A DNA stretch of 64,000 bases from DATMQA01 sp035566895 (GTDB taxonomy: Bacteria; Verrucomicrobiota; Verrucomicrobiia; Limisphaerales; UBA8199), in NCBI GenBank assembly GCA_035566895.1, contig DATMQA010000227.1, positions 1-64,000 of the forward strand. The letters run 5' to 3'. The position numbers were made by a program, and so were the translations under genes. How positions within the stretch are numbered: position 1 is the first letter of the stretch; each line of letters begins with the position of its first letter. This document shows positions 52,303 to 60,014 of this stretch, one piece after another. The notes under the pieces are model-generated. The model was not told where the DNA came from. It ran no database searches and saw only the letters and a list, made by a program, of their open reading frames with translations.

Positions 52303-52518
52303 ATGAATACAAAAACCATCGGTGCAGTTATCCTGATCGCTGTAGGGGTCCTGGTGCTGGCTTACTCAGGTTTCACGTTCACCACTCCGGGAAAACCGGT
52401 CAACTTCCTTGGAATGCACTTTGAGACCACCGAAAGCCACTTTGTCCCGCCAGTCGTCGGAGCGCTCGCTCTGGTTGGCGGGATCGCGTTGCTGATTGTA
52501 AATCCCAAGCGGGCTTAA
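52303..52518 (+). CDS. Small two-helix membrane protein (DUF3185-like)
   Basis: 71 aa from ATG 52303. First helix IGAVILIAVGVLVLAYSGF (5-23), a polar loop with THFETTES-like residues, and second helix FVPPVVGALALVGGIALLIV (46-66). The general layout matches small DUF3185-type stress membrane proteins, though the assignment is tentative. It is divergent from macAB and shares its activator sites. Confidence 0.7.
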   Translation: MNTKTIGAVILIAVGVLVLAYSGFTFTTPGKPVNFLGMHFETTESHFVPPVVGALALVGGIALLIVNPKRA

Positions 52519-52577
52519 TAAGCAGGTCGAAGCCGGTGCCGGCTGAAAAGCCCGCGGGATGATGGAGCGTCAACCGG

Positions 52578-52862
52578 CTAATTGAGTCGCACCGCCTGCT
52601 CGCCATCGAGGCGTTTGGATAAATCAATGGGATCGCCCACGGAAACTTCCCGCGGGTTCACCTGATACGCCCAGACTTCAAAATGGGTCAGATTGGCTTC
52701 GCAGTAGATCGTCGCAAACGCGCCATCGACGGCGTCCGCACCGTGTGCCACCTTTACGCGGCTGATGCGCGGAACGTTGTAGCGCGGGTCAAAGGTGAAC
52801 CATTCCTGCCCCAGATAGGCCCGAATTGACTCCACGCAAAATTCATCAGCTAATTCGGAGGG
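52578..52862 (-). pseudogene. C-terminal remnant of a transglutaminase-like protein
   Basis: The leftward frame contains IRAYLGQEWFTFDPRYNVPR, IGRV-type RISRVKVAHGADAVDG and ATIYCEANLTHFEVWAYQV, the end of transglutaminase-like superfamily proteins (WxTFDPRxNxPRIGR...GRDAADVA). The catalytic Cys region is absent, the usual His site reads FCVESI, and upstream codons (to 53192) are unrelated. A decayed gene. Confidence 0.55.
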
Positions 52863-53034
52863 AAGTTGTCCCGCGGGCAGACGCCTTCCTCGTTGGGTCG
52901 TTTCCAGTCGGCAAAGGTTTCCAAGCGTGAGTCCACTTCGCCCACAGCTTCGTATCCCAAATCGATGCCTCGGTTTTCTTTTGGGGTTGTTTCGACAAAT
53001 CAGGCGGAAATAACGGAAAATGGGCTGGTCGTGG

Positions 53035-53748
53035 TCATTTCCCCGCCACCGGCTGTGGCGCGGCGAAGATTTTGCGCAAGGCCAGGTGGGTGGGGAGAAA
53101 GGCGACGAGCCACAGGGCGCCCAGCCACAGGATGACATAGAGGTTTTGGTTGACCCAGGTTTGCGGCTGCTGGTCGTTGAAACCGTAAACATAATTGAGG
53201 TTGACGGGGATGTTGGGGTTGGCCAGGTGGGCGCCAGCGGGCGGAGTAAAAAAGTAGCAGACGAACACCAACCCGGCGGCCAGGCCCGTCCAGACCGACA
53301 GCGCCCGTTGGTCGTAGCCCAGGCGGACGAGGAGCCAGATGAGAAGCAAGGGCAGCCAGCCGTGGAAAAGCGACAGGCCGCGCGTGAAAAGCGGAAGCCG
53401 AGGGTCGAGCATGTAACCAGTCAGGCCCAGAAAGTGAATCCCCAGAAGATTGCTGGCAAAGTCTGCGAGCCAGAGGCATTGCGGAAGCAGAATGCCGACG
53501 GAACACATGCTGATGAGCAGGGAGTTTTCCCGCCACATGCCCGCCACCGTGAGTATGAGCGCGGCATCGCAGAACCATAAAAAGTTGGTGGGCCCATAGG
53601 TGTGCAAATAAATCGGAACGAGGACGGTGAGGAACGCGGTGCCGGCTACTTTGGCGGCGAGTGGAATTTTGTGGTGTTGAGTTACGACCGGTTTGCCGGC
53701 GGTGACAGGGAGAGTGGCGGCGACGGCCGTGGAAGCTTCAGATTTCAT
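53035..53748 (-). CDS. Polytopic membrane protein, unknown
   Basis: 237 aa with about six membrane helices after a Thr/Ala-rich N-terminus (AKVAGTAFLTVLVPIYLHTYG, LWFCDAALILTVAGMW, SLLISMCSVGILLP, and others). WFCDAALILT, LTGYMLDP and YGFNDQQPQTWV are conserved-looking motifs of a 'membrane-associated protein' family seen in Planctomycetes and Verrucomicrobia. Function unknown. It lies just after the MlaA-hydrolase gene on the same strand (21 bp gap), likely one transcript. Confidence 0.7.
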   Translation of the reverse strand: MKSEASTAVAATLPVTAGKPVVTQHHKIPLAAKVAGTAFLTVLVPIYLHTYGPTNFLWFCDAALILTVAGMWRENSLLISMCSVGILLPQCLWLADFASNLLGIHFLGLTGYMLDPRLPLFTRGLSLFHGWLPLLLIWLLVRLGYDQRALSVWTGLAAGLVFVCYFFTPPAGAHLANPNIPVNLNYVYGFNDQQPQTWVNQNLYVILWLGALWLVAFLPTHLALRKIFAAPQPVAGK

Positions 53749-53769
53749 GGACCGAACTTTTTCAGTGGC

Positions 53770-55725
53770 TCATTTAGATTTGGGAGGGGATGACCTCAAA
53801 CCCTCGAGGGCTCCTAAAATCGCCTTCTGCACTGCGGGATGAGAAAGGTTCCCCAGGTGGCCGCCTCGCTCGAACACGGTTAACCGGTCTTCCGCCAAGG
53901 TTGACCTGAGCCACGCCAGGTCTTCGCCCGGGAGGAGAAAATCGTCCTGATTCACGATTAACCGGATGTCGGGATTGGCCTGGAGGCCGGCGGCATACGA
54001 CCTCAAACTGGAAGCCTTCTCCAGGCTTTCCGGCGTGCTTAACTCAATGCCCCAGCTCCAATAATAGGGAATCAAAAACTTCTGAAGGTAATCCTGGTAC
54101 GAGTACTGAAGGATTTCCCGATACACGGTTGCCCGCCGCAATTTGTCGAGCGGGTGTTCCAGGACTCCCCGGTTGTTTCGCTGCTGGCTGCTGTAAATCG
54201 CGTCTCGCAGGATAAGCTTGAAGGCCATTCCGATCAGGAACTTCGACTCGATGCCGCTGAAGGGCAATGACGTTTGGGGCGTCAGCGAGTTCTTGCTCAG
54301 GGCAGCGACCTTTAAGAATGTGTTTTCAATATTAGCGGCTCGTTCCACGGCGGGCCAGGCCAGAGGGGCCTGGAAATATTCGTCCAGCTTGGCAATGCCA
54401 TAGAGCAACCGAACCGGTGAATTGATGGCGACGTAACGGTCAAATTTGAGCAACGGCGCTGTGTTGGTCGATTCGGTGGCGGCTATGAACAACGATTGGA
54501 AGGCTCCCATGGAGTAGCCCATCAGAGCTTTGAGACCCAGCCGTTCGGGATAGAGCTTTTCCAACCGGTGATTGATTGCGGTCAGGGCGACGTGCAAATC
54601 GTGAACATCGACCGGCATGTAGGCCGGCAGGTCCGCCGTGGCCGCGTGTTCCATGAACTCGAAGTTGAACGTGCTGCTGACGCACACGGCCGAGAAACCC
54701 TTTTTAAAGACCAACTCCGCCAAGGCCAGCGCCGGTGCCGCCAGCCGATGCGAGCCCAACCCGGGAAGGATATAGACGACCGGGGCTCTTCCCGGTTGCA
54801 GCCAGAACGTGAACTTCAACTTCCTGCCCGTGGCAGGAATCAATACCGACCGCGTCTTGCCCCGGCCCGGAAACTCGGGATCCTGGAACGTGAAAAAGAC
54901 GGATTCGAGTGTTTCCAACGAGGCGGCGTCCGGTTTCCCTTTCACCTGGAAATCAGCCACCCGGTTTTGCCGCACGAAGGTCCAGGCATACTGAAGCTCG
55001 GAATAGGCATCCATTTCGGACTGAGCGACCCGGACATAATCATTCACGGTGTCGCTGAGGTTGTTATACAAGATGCCATAGGAGACGTAGGTGTAGGGAC
55101 TGACGTAGGTTAACGGATTGGCCACGTCGAATGGGAAAGGAGCTATATAGGTCAGCGGGTTGGCGGCGGTGTCAGCGGCCAGGCCGAGGGTATCTCGCTC
55201 GTTGCTCGGTCCGAAGATTGGCAGCATCAGGTAACATCCCGGCTTCCAGCCCCATTGGCCGAAAGTCTGGCCAAAATCCGCGTCTGATCTCGGGATTTTC
55301 CATTTAGTCGCCGGGTCGATGAACCCAGCCACCCCGACCGTCGTGTTACAGCCAAACCGGTAGGTTTCATCGCGTGCCCCACTCCACTTTCCCTGCAGCA
55401 GATTGTTAATGAGCCGTCCAGGAAACGTGATGTTCCTGCCAAAATTCCCTATCCCCGTCCGGATCGGTTTGGCGACGATGAGCCGATAGACTTTGGCGGT
55501 CGGCTTGACCATCCCGGTCATGATCCCCTTATTGAGGGCATAAACACCACGATTGAATGGTTCGATTGGGTCGGGAACGGATTCAGGCAGAATGACCCGC
55601 TCCGCACCGGCCACGGGCGGGGCCGTTTCGCGAGTCGGTTCGGTTTGAACCGATGGCGAAGTTTGTGCCAGCGAGCTGGCAACCATGCTCCAGCCCAGCA
55701 TGGTGGTTAGAGCAATGCGTCTCAA
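53770..55725 (-). CDS. MlaA (VacJ) lipoprotein domain fused to an alpha/beta hydrolase
   Basis: 651 aa. Signal peptide (1-20, ending SLAQ; no lipobox Cys). Residues about 50-250 are MlaA: PDPIEPFNRGVYALNK, IGNFGRNITFPGRLINNLLQGK, DADFGQTFGQWGWKPGCYLMLPIFGPSNERDT. Residues about 300-650 are an alpha/beta hydrolase: VYILPGLGSHRLA, nucleophile elbow GYSMG near residue 410, late Asp in IVNQDDFLLP and His in RGGHLGNL. MlaA removes mislocalised phospholipid from the outer leaflet; the attached hydrolase suggests degradation or remodelling of the lipid as it is taken up. No mlaBCDEF genes nearby. Confidence 0.85.
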   Translation of the reverse strand: MRRIALTTMLGWSMVASSLAQTSPSVQTEPTRETAPPVAGAERVILPESVPDPIEPFNRGVYALNKGIMTGMVKPTAKVYRLIVAKPIRTGIGNFGRNITFPGRLINNLLQGKWSGARDETYRFGCNTTVGVAGFIDPATKWKIPRSDADFGQTFGQWGWKPGCYLMLPIFGPSNERDTLGLAADTAANPLTYIAPFPFDVANPLTYVSPYTYVSYGILYNNLSDTVNDYVRVAQSEMDAYSELQYAWTFVRQNRVADFQVKGKPDAASLETLESVFFTFQDPEFPGRGKTRSVLIPATGRKLKFTFWLQPGRAPVVYILPGLGSHRLAAPALALAELVFKKGFSAVCVSSTFNFEFMEHAATADLPAYMPVDVHDLHVALTAINHRLEKLYPERLGLKALMGYSMGAFQSLFIAATESTNTAPLLKFDRYVAINSPVRLLYGIAKLDEYFQAPLAWPAVERAANIENTFLKVAALSKNSLTPQTSLPFSGIESKFLIGMAFKLILRDAIYSSQQRNNRGVLEHPLDKLRRATVYREILQYSYQDYLQKFLIPYYWSWGIELSTPESLEKASSLRSYAAGLQANPDIRLIVNQDDFLLPGEDLAWLRSTLAEDRLTVFERGGHLGNLSHPAVQKAILGALEGLRSSPPKSK

Positions 55726-55770
55726 AGCGAAATTCGAGTTATCGGGGGGTTGGTTGTTGTTTGGCCCAAA

Positions 55771-55784
55771 GTAACACTTGTTAC
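55771..55784. promoter_or_regulatory. Inverted repeat upstream of the MlaA-hydrolase gene
   Basis: GTAACACTTGTTAC has perfect 6-bp arms (GTAACA/TGTTAC) around CT, 46 bp upstream of the ATG at 55725 and overlapping the stop of the DUF5069 gene. It could be a dimeric regulator site. Confidence 0.3.
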
Positions 55785-56236
55785 CCGGACTTGCGGCGGA
55801 AGCTCTCGCGGTCGTCCGCTTCGAGCCAGTCGAACGTGCTGTTCATCTGCGGATTCAGCCCGAGCTCGGAGCAGTTCTGAATGAAGCAAGCGCGTTTTTC
55901 CGGGTTTTTCATCAGGCTGCCGGCTTCCATTTCATCCGACCAGGTTTTGATTTCAGCTGGCGTTTTCGCCGTGCCATTAGACTGCTGCCAGGCGCCGACC
56001 TCTTCATAATTCGTCGAAGCTTGCACGGCGGTTTTAAATTGCTCGCCCGTGATGCCCTTGAAGTTGAAGAGCATGTTGTCCAGCGGACAATCGTAAAGAT
56101 ATTCGCCCAGCGTTCCCGCCTGGCTGGCGCGGCATTTGTCAATGGCACGGCTGGCGATGGCGAATCCGGCGAGGCGTTCGCGCGGACTGTGCGGGGCTTG
56201 TTTGGCCAAGTCTCGGGCGATGAAGGGAGTGTTCAT
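55781..56236 (-). CDS. DUF5069-type protein
   Basis: About 151 aa from ATG 56236 (MNTPFIARDLAKQAPHSPRERLAG). DLAKQAPHSPRERLAGFAIASRAIDKCRAS and GTLGEYLYDCPLDNMLFNFKGI are the DUF5069 family signature, common in Verrucomicrobia. It is soluble and of unknown function. It is 41 bp after the PRC-barrel gene and probably under the same sigma-54 promoter. Confidence 0.85.
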   Translation of the reverse strand: MNTPFIARDLAKQAPHSPRERLAGFAIASRAIDKCRASQAGTLGEYLYDCPLDNMLFNFKGITGEQFKTAVQASTNYEEVGAWQQSNGTAKTPAEIKTWSDEMEAGSLMKNPEKRACFIQNCSELGLNPQMNSTFDWLEADDRESFRRKSG

Positions 56237-56277
56237 AATGCTCTGTGTTTTATAAAGAGAGAATGCAGTGGGGGAGA

Positions 56278-56991
56278 TCAATCGGCCGCACCCGCCTGAA
56301 CCAGCTCGTGTGCGGGACTCTTTTCGACAGCTTCCTTGGTTAAATTAACTAACACCTTGGAGCCCTGATAATCGATCCGGTCAACCGTCCGCGTCGCGAT
56401 CTGCACCTCTTTGCCGGAAAACCGGTGGCCGGTTTTGATGACCAGTTGGCAAAGCGCCCAGCTCTGCACGTCCATCATAAAATCGCAGATGTGGCCGATG
56501 GTCCCATCGCTTGCCTGGAGATGATAGCCGTTCACGGCTTGCGTGCTCCGCAGATGTGCATCGGCGCTTTCCGGCAAACGGCCACTCGCAGTGGGCGGTT
56601 CACCCGGCAGAGAGTTTGGTGGCAGCTCCAAAATCGGGAACCCACCCATCCCCCATAACCCGCTCCCTTCCCAATAGTAGGGCCAGCCATAATATCGGTA
56701 ATACTCCTCTTCGTATTGGCGCGATACCGGCTTGTGCGTTTCAATCGAAGGGCTGTCTTCAATCTGTTTCCGGGTCAGGTTCACGCGCAGGCTTGTTCCG
56801 GCCGGGTCGAGGCTGCCGAAGATATGCGGAGAAAGGAGCACCTGCCGCCCCGGCAACCAGGTCCCCGTGTCCGCGACCACATAACGAACCGCCCAGTTCT
56901 GCTCGTCAAAATAGAAATCCTTCACCTGGCCGACTTCGCCATCCGACGCGCCAAGTCTGTCTCCGTACAACTGTTTGATGCTTTGTAACAT
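56278..56991 (-). CDS. Double PRC-barrel protein
   Basis: 237 aa with two PRC-barrel units: residues 1-75 (GEVGQVKDFYFDEQNWAVRYVVADTG) and about 155-225 (HLQASDGTIGHICDFMMDVQSWALCQLVIKTG). Between them lies a Tyr/Pro/Gly-rich linker (EEEYYRYYGWPYYWEG). PRC-barrels mediate protein or RNA contacts and are frequent in stress-related envelope loci. It has a sigma-54 promoter (57043-57058) with paired palindromes. Confidence 0.85.
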   Translation of the reverse strand: MLQSIKQLYGDRLGASDGEVGQVKDFYFDEQNWAVRYVVADTGTWLPGRQVLLSPHIFGSLDPAGTSLRVNLTRKQIEDSPSIETHKPVSRQYEEEYYRYYGWPYYWEGSGLWGMGGFPILELPPNSLPGEPPTASGRLPESADAHLRSTQAVNGYHLQASDGTIGHICDFMMDVQSWALCQLVIKTGHRFSGKEVQIATRTVDRIDYQGSKVLVNLTKEAVEKSPAHELVQAGAAD

Positions 56992-57042
56992 AAGCCTGTG
57001 TTTCGTTAATCCTTGCGCGGATTCCCTGCCATGCCTCTCATA

Positions 57043-57058
57043 AGCTAGGGATATGCCG
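57043..57058 (-). promoter_or_regulatory. Sigma-54 promoter of the PRC-barrel/DUF5069 genes
   Basis: Minus-strand CGGCATATCCCTAGCT: GG (57056-57057), GC (57044-57045), 10 bp apart. Paired sites begin 77 bp upstream of the GG. Confidence 0.75.
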
Positions 57059-57133
57059 CTCGCTTCCTCCAGGTCCCCTTGCTGCTATTCAACAGGTTAT
57101 GAGACTCCTGGGTTTAAAGGAGCTTCCTGCTCG

Positions 57134-57176
57134 TGCAACTTGCCACGTGCTGGCTCGGGCAACATTGCAATTTGCA
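57134..57176. promoter_or_regulatory. Paired activator sites between PRC-barrel and cls
   Basis: TGCAACTTGCC (57134-57144, one mismatch) and TGCAATTTGCA (57166-57176), starts 32 bp apart. They lie in the divergent region; on the cls side only a GG-N11-GC sequence is present, so cls control by sigma-54 is doubtful. Confidence 0.65.
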
Positions 57177-57206
57177 CGCGTGGTTCGCCTCGGTGCATAC
57201 TCTTTC

Positions 57207-58661
57207 ATGACCTCAACCTTCGCCCACGAGGCCTGGCATATTGGTTTTGCGGCGCTCGTGTTGCTGCTGGCAGTGGTGGCGTCCGGACACGCGGTTCTCC
57301 ATAACCGGGATTCGCGGGCGGCCATCGCGTGGGTCGGTTTTGTCTGGCTGGTGCCCCTGGTGGGAGCGGTGTTGTATTTCATTTTTGGAGTGAACCGGCT
57401 TCGCCATAAAGCCGCGATGCTGCGGAGCAACCTCGAGCGCTACCGCGCCCAGGCGGCCGAGCCCGGATGTCCGCCCGAGGAACTGCCCCTCCATGTGCCG
57501 GGCCAAGCTGGGCACCTCGACCGGCTGGCGCGATTAGTTGGCGGTGTGGTGGACCGGCCGCTGCTGCCGGGGAATCGCCTCGAGCCGCTGCTCAACGGAG
57601 ACGAGGCTTACCCCGCCATGCTGGAGGCGATTGGCCAGGCGCGCCAAACCATCTCCTTCATGACCTATATCTTCGACCGGGATGAAGTCGGCCTGGCTTT
57701 TGCAGCGGCATTAGGTGCGGCGGCCCGCCGGGGCGTGGAAGTGCGCGTGCTGATTGACGCGATGGGGATACGCTATTCGTGGCCCACGATTCATCGGACC
57801 TTGCGCGAGCAGGGTGTGAGGTATGCGCTGTTTCTGCCGTCGCTTGCATTGTGGCACCTGATGACGCTCAACATGCGCACGCACCGGAAGATTTTAGTGA
57901 CGGACGGGCACCTGGGATTCACCGGCGGCATGAACATCCGGGTGGACCATTGTCTCCAGCGCCACTCACCGAAACCAGTCCAGGATATTCACTTCAGGGT
58001 GACGGGTCCGGTGGTGACCCAGTTGCAGGAAGTGTTTGCCGATGACTGGTTGTTCACGACCGGCGAGGCTTTGCGCGGGGATTCGTGGTTTCCCAAACTG
58101 GAAAAAGCCGGGCCGGTGCTCGCCCGGGGCGTGACCGATGGCCCGGATGAGAACTTCGAAAAACTGCGCTGGACGTTGTTGGGCGCGCTTTCAATCGCCC
58201 GACATTCAATCCGGATCGTGACTCCCTATTTTGTGCCGGACCCCGCCGTAGTCTCGGCCTTGAACCTGGCCGCCATGCGGGGGGCGCAGGTGGATATCAT
58301 TTTGCCCTCACGGAGCAACCTCCCGTTTGTCCAATGGGCGTCCCGGGCGATGTGGCGGCAAGTGCTTGAGCATAAGTGCCGGATCTGGCTCACCCCGCCG
58401 CCCTTCGATCACTCGAAACTGATGCTCATCGATGGCGGTTGGGTGCTGCTTGGTTCGGCCAACTGGGATGCACGCAGCCTGCGCCTCAACTTCGAGTACA
58501 ATCTGGAATGTTACGACGTGGACCTCGCCCGCCGGCTCGAGGAACTGGTGGAGACCAAGCGGAAAGCGGCCCATCTTGTAAGTCTTCAGGAAATCGATGA
58601 CCGTCCCTTCGCCATTCGCCTGCGCGATGGCATCGCGGGTTTGCTGACCCCGTATCTCTAA
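57207..58661 (+). CDS. cls: Cardiolipin synthase (phospholipase D family)
   Basis: 484 aa from ATG 57207 (MTSTFAHEAWHIGFAALV). Two N-terminal membrane helices, then two HKD motifs: HRKILVTDGHLGFTGGMN and DHSKLMLIDGGWVLLGSAN. This is the bacterial Cls architecture, condensing two phosphatidylglycerols to cardiolipin at the inner membrane. The frame is open from 57099, but that would cover the activator sites. It fits a membrane-stress gene set. Confidence 0.92.
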   Translation: MTSTFAHEAWHIGFAALVLLLAVVASGHAVLHNRDSRAAIAWVGFVWLVPLVGAVLYFIFGVNRLRHKAAMLRSNLERYRAQAAEPGCPPEELPLHVPGQAGHLDRLARLVGGVVDRPLLPGNRLEPLLNGDEAYPAMLEAIGQARQTISFMTYIFDRDEVGLAFAAALGAAARRGVEVRVLIDAMGIRYSWPTIHRTLREQGVRYALFLPSLALWHLMTLNMRTHRKILVTDGHLGFTGGMNIRVDHCLQRHSPKPVQDIHFRVTGPVVTQLQEVFADDWLFTTGEALRGDSWFPKLEKAGPVLARGVTDGPDENFEKLRWTLLGALSIARHSIRIVTPYFVPDPAVVSALNLAAMRGAQVDIILPSRSNLPFVQWASRAMWRQVLEHKCRIWLTPPPFDHSKLMLIDGGWVLLGSANWDARSLRLNFEYNLECYDVDLARRLEELVETKRKAAHLVSLQEIDDRPFAIRLRDGIAGLLTPYL

Positions 58662-58671
58662 GTTCTGCGGC

Positions 58672-59010
58672 TTAGAAAACCCCGAAGAAGGGCGGGGAAG
58701 CGGAACCATTCCGCCTCCTTGCCGACCCCGGGACTTTCTGCCCGTTAGCAGGCAGCACCTTCTTCGTGGGGATATGCCCGATTACCGTCAGTATCCGCGC
58801 TTCCGCCTCCTTGCCGTTGAGCGCCAGAATCGCGGCTTGGGCGCCCTGCGGTGTCGCCATTGTGACGATGGCGAAACCGCGCGGCTGGCCGTTTTCGCGC
58901 TCAACCTGGAGATTGACTTCGGCGACATTGCCGTGTGGAGAAAACAAATCCTGCAGCTTCCGTTCGGTCGTGCTGGCGGCGAGATTGGCGACGTGTAATT
59001 TGGTATTCAT
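58672..59010 (-). CDS. RRM-type RNA-binding protein
   Basis: 112 aa. RNP2 (LHVANL, 5-10) and RNP1 (RGFAIVTM, about 44-51) of an RNA-recognition motif, followed by a basic Gly/Ser-rich tail. Such single-RRM proteins act as RNA chaperones or cold-shock factors in cyanobacteria and Verrucomicrobia. It is convergent with cls, 10 bp apart. No sigma-54 promoter seen upstream. Confidence 0.9.
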   Translation of the reverse strand: MNTKLHVANLAASTTERKLQDLFSPHGNVAEVNLQVERENGQPRGFAIVTMATPQGAQAAILALNGKEAEARILTVIGHIPTKKVLPANGQKVPGSARRRNGSASPPFFGVF

Positions 59011-59054
59011 GATGTCTTATCCGAATGGCGTTGGACGGCACAGCCTGGCGTTCT

Positions 59055-59279
59055 CTACTCCGTGTAAAAAAGGGTGCAGAAAATGACAATGGAGGACTCT
59101 TCCGATCTCGGCATAGCATCCGGTTCGGCCGGTGAGACCAGGGTGCTCATGTGCGTCGCTATCAACCGTAGCTGGGGGCGTTCCACCAGAAAGCTGTTGA
59201 GTTTCTCCTCGAGGACGGTGGCAGGCGACTTGCCGGAGGGCAGTTTATGCAGAATAACTTCAAAGATTTTTGCTTTCAT
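59055..59279 (-). CDS. Small conserved-looking protein, unknown
   Basis: About 74 aa from ATG 59279 (MKAKIFEVILHKLPSG). KIFEVILHKLPSGKSPATVLEEKLNSFLVE and VIFCTLFY suggest a compact alpha/beta fold with no membrane segment. No family recognised. It overlaps the gene before it by 20 bp and may be translationally coupled. Confidence 0.55.
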   Translation of the reverse strand: MKAKIFEVILHKLPSGKSPATVLEEKLNSFLVERPQLRLIATHMSTLVSPAEPDAMPRSEESSIVIFCTLFYTE

Positions 59280-59511
59280 TGGCACTGCATTCTTGAGGGT
59301 GAAGTGGTGCATCAGGCTCAGGAGCTTCCGGCCCGCCCTCGCCTTCAAATCGGGTCAGGTCTTCCGGTTCGACCCGCGTCACCGCCGGGCGGTATCCCGG
59401 ATGGGGGTGCGGCGCGCGCTCCGTTGCGCAAATCGCTGTGAGGCTTCGCACCGCTCCGGCGTAAGCCACCGGCACCTGCGTTCGGGTAACCGTTGAGGCA
59501 ACTGCTTTCAT
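59260..59511 (-). CDS. Short polar protein under a sigma-54 promoter
   Basis: 83 aa, MKAVASTVTRTQVPVAYAGA..., rich in Pro, Glu and Arg and probably disordered in its second half. No family recognised. The main support is its ATG 20 bp from a canonical sigma-54 promoter and overlap with the following gene. It could also be a leader frame of that gene. Confidence 0.4.
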   Translation of the reverse strand: MKAVASTVTRTQVPVAYAGAVRSLTAICATERAPHPHPGYRPAVTRVEPEDLTRFEGEGGPEAPEPDAPLHPQECSANESKNL

Positions 59512-59530
59512 GAGGTCGTCTTTCTCCTCG

Positions 59531-59547
59531 CGCTAATCGAGGGCCAA
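59531..59547 (-). promoter_or_regulatory. Sigma-54 promoter of the 59511/59279 genes
   Basis: Minus-strand TTGGCCCTCGATTAGCG: GG (59544-59545), GC (59532-59533), 10 bp apart. No palindrome pair lies within the next 200 bp upstream; the sites at 59937 are about 390 bp away. Confidence 0.65.
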
Positions 59548-59591
59548 CGTAACCGCCGGCGCTTCCGCTTCCCGGCTCCGTCGGCCTGCCA

Positions 59592-59783
59592 TTAATCGGC
59601 ATGGATCCGGACGTTTACTCCAGGTTCAGGATAGCTGCGATGTTCCGCCTCCTCGCGATATTCACCGTGACCGCGATATTCGCCATGCTCACGATACTCC
59701 CCGCCGCCGCCTCGATGTTCCGGAAAAATACAGCCGGTAGTGAGCAACGTGACAACGCTTATTAGCAGAAGGATCAATTTCAT
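59592..59783 (-). CDS. Small lipoprotein with His/Glu/Tyr repeats
   Basis: 63 aa. Signal MKLILLLISVVTLLTTGC ends in a lipobox (LTTGC, Cys18). The mature part repeats EYREHGEYRGHGEYRE, a short His/Glu/Tyr/Arg-rich repeat that could bind metal or peptidoglycan. A sigma-54 promoter and degenerate paired sites lie upstream. Confidence 0.75.
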   Translation of the reverse strand: MKLILLLISVVTLLTTGCIFPEHRGGGGEYREHGEYRGHGEYREEAEHRSYPEPGVNVRIHAD

Positions 59784-59843
59784 ATGTTTTCTTGTTTGTG
59801 ATTTCCGCCGAGGACTTCTCGTCGGGTTTAGTCAATCCTCTTT

Positions 59844-59859
59844 AGCTAACCCCATGCCG
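59844..59859 (-). promoter_or_regulatory. Sigma-54 promoter of the small lipoprotein gene
   Basis: Minus-strand CGGCATGGGGTTAGCT: GG (59857-59858), GC (59845-59846), 10 bp apart; leader about 50 nt. Paired sites begin 79 bp upstream of the GG. Confidence 0.75.
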
Positions 59860-59936
59860 TTCGAGCCCGGTTTACCGCGTCATTGATAGTGAACCAGTTA
59901 TCCACTTCCACCTCCGCGCACACCCTTTTCGCATCA

Positions 59937-59977
59937 TGAGTTTTGCACTGATTGGCGCCTCGACCTTGCGTTCTGCA
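59937..59977. promoter_or_regulatory. Degenerate paired activator sites
   Basis: TGAGTTTTGCA (59937-59947) and TGCGTTCTGCA (59967-59977), starts 30 bp apart, each with one imperfect arm. Confidence 0.5.
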
Positions 59978-60014
59978 CGGGATGCCGGAGAAATTCCGCC
60001 CAAGGGGATCGTTA

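Noticed and set aside
52863..53192. Upstream part of the transglutaminase-like frame
   Set aside because: Arg/Ser/Pro-rich sequence antisense to non-coding DNA and overlapping the real membrane-protein gene; only 52578-52862 has family similarity.
57177..57206. Sigma-54 promoter for cls on the + strand
   Set aside because: The best match is GG-N11-GC, one base too long for the invariant -24/-12 spacing.
57099..57206. Longer cls start at 57099
   Set aside because: The extra 36 residues lack similarity, lie over the paired activator sites and would precede the usual N-terminal membrane helix.
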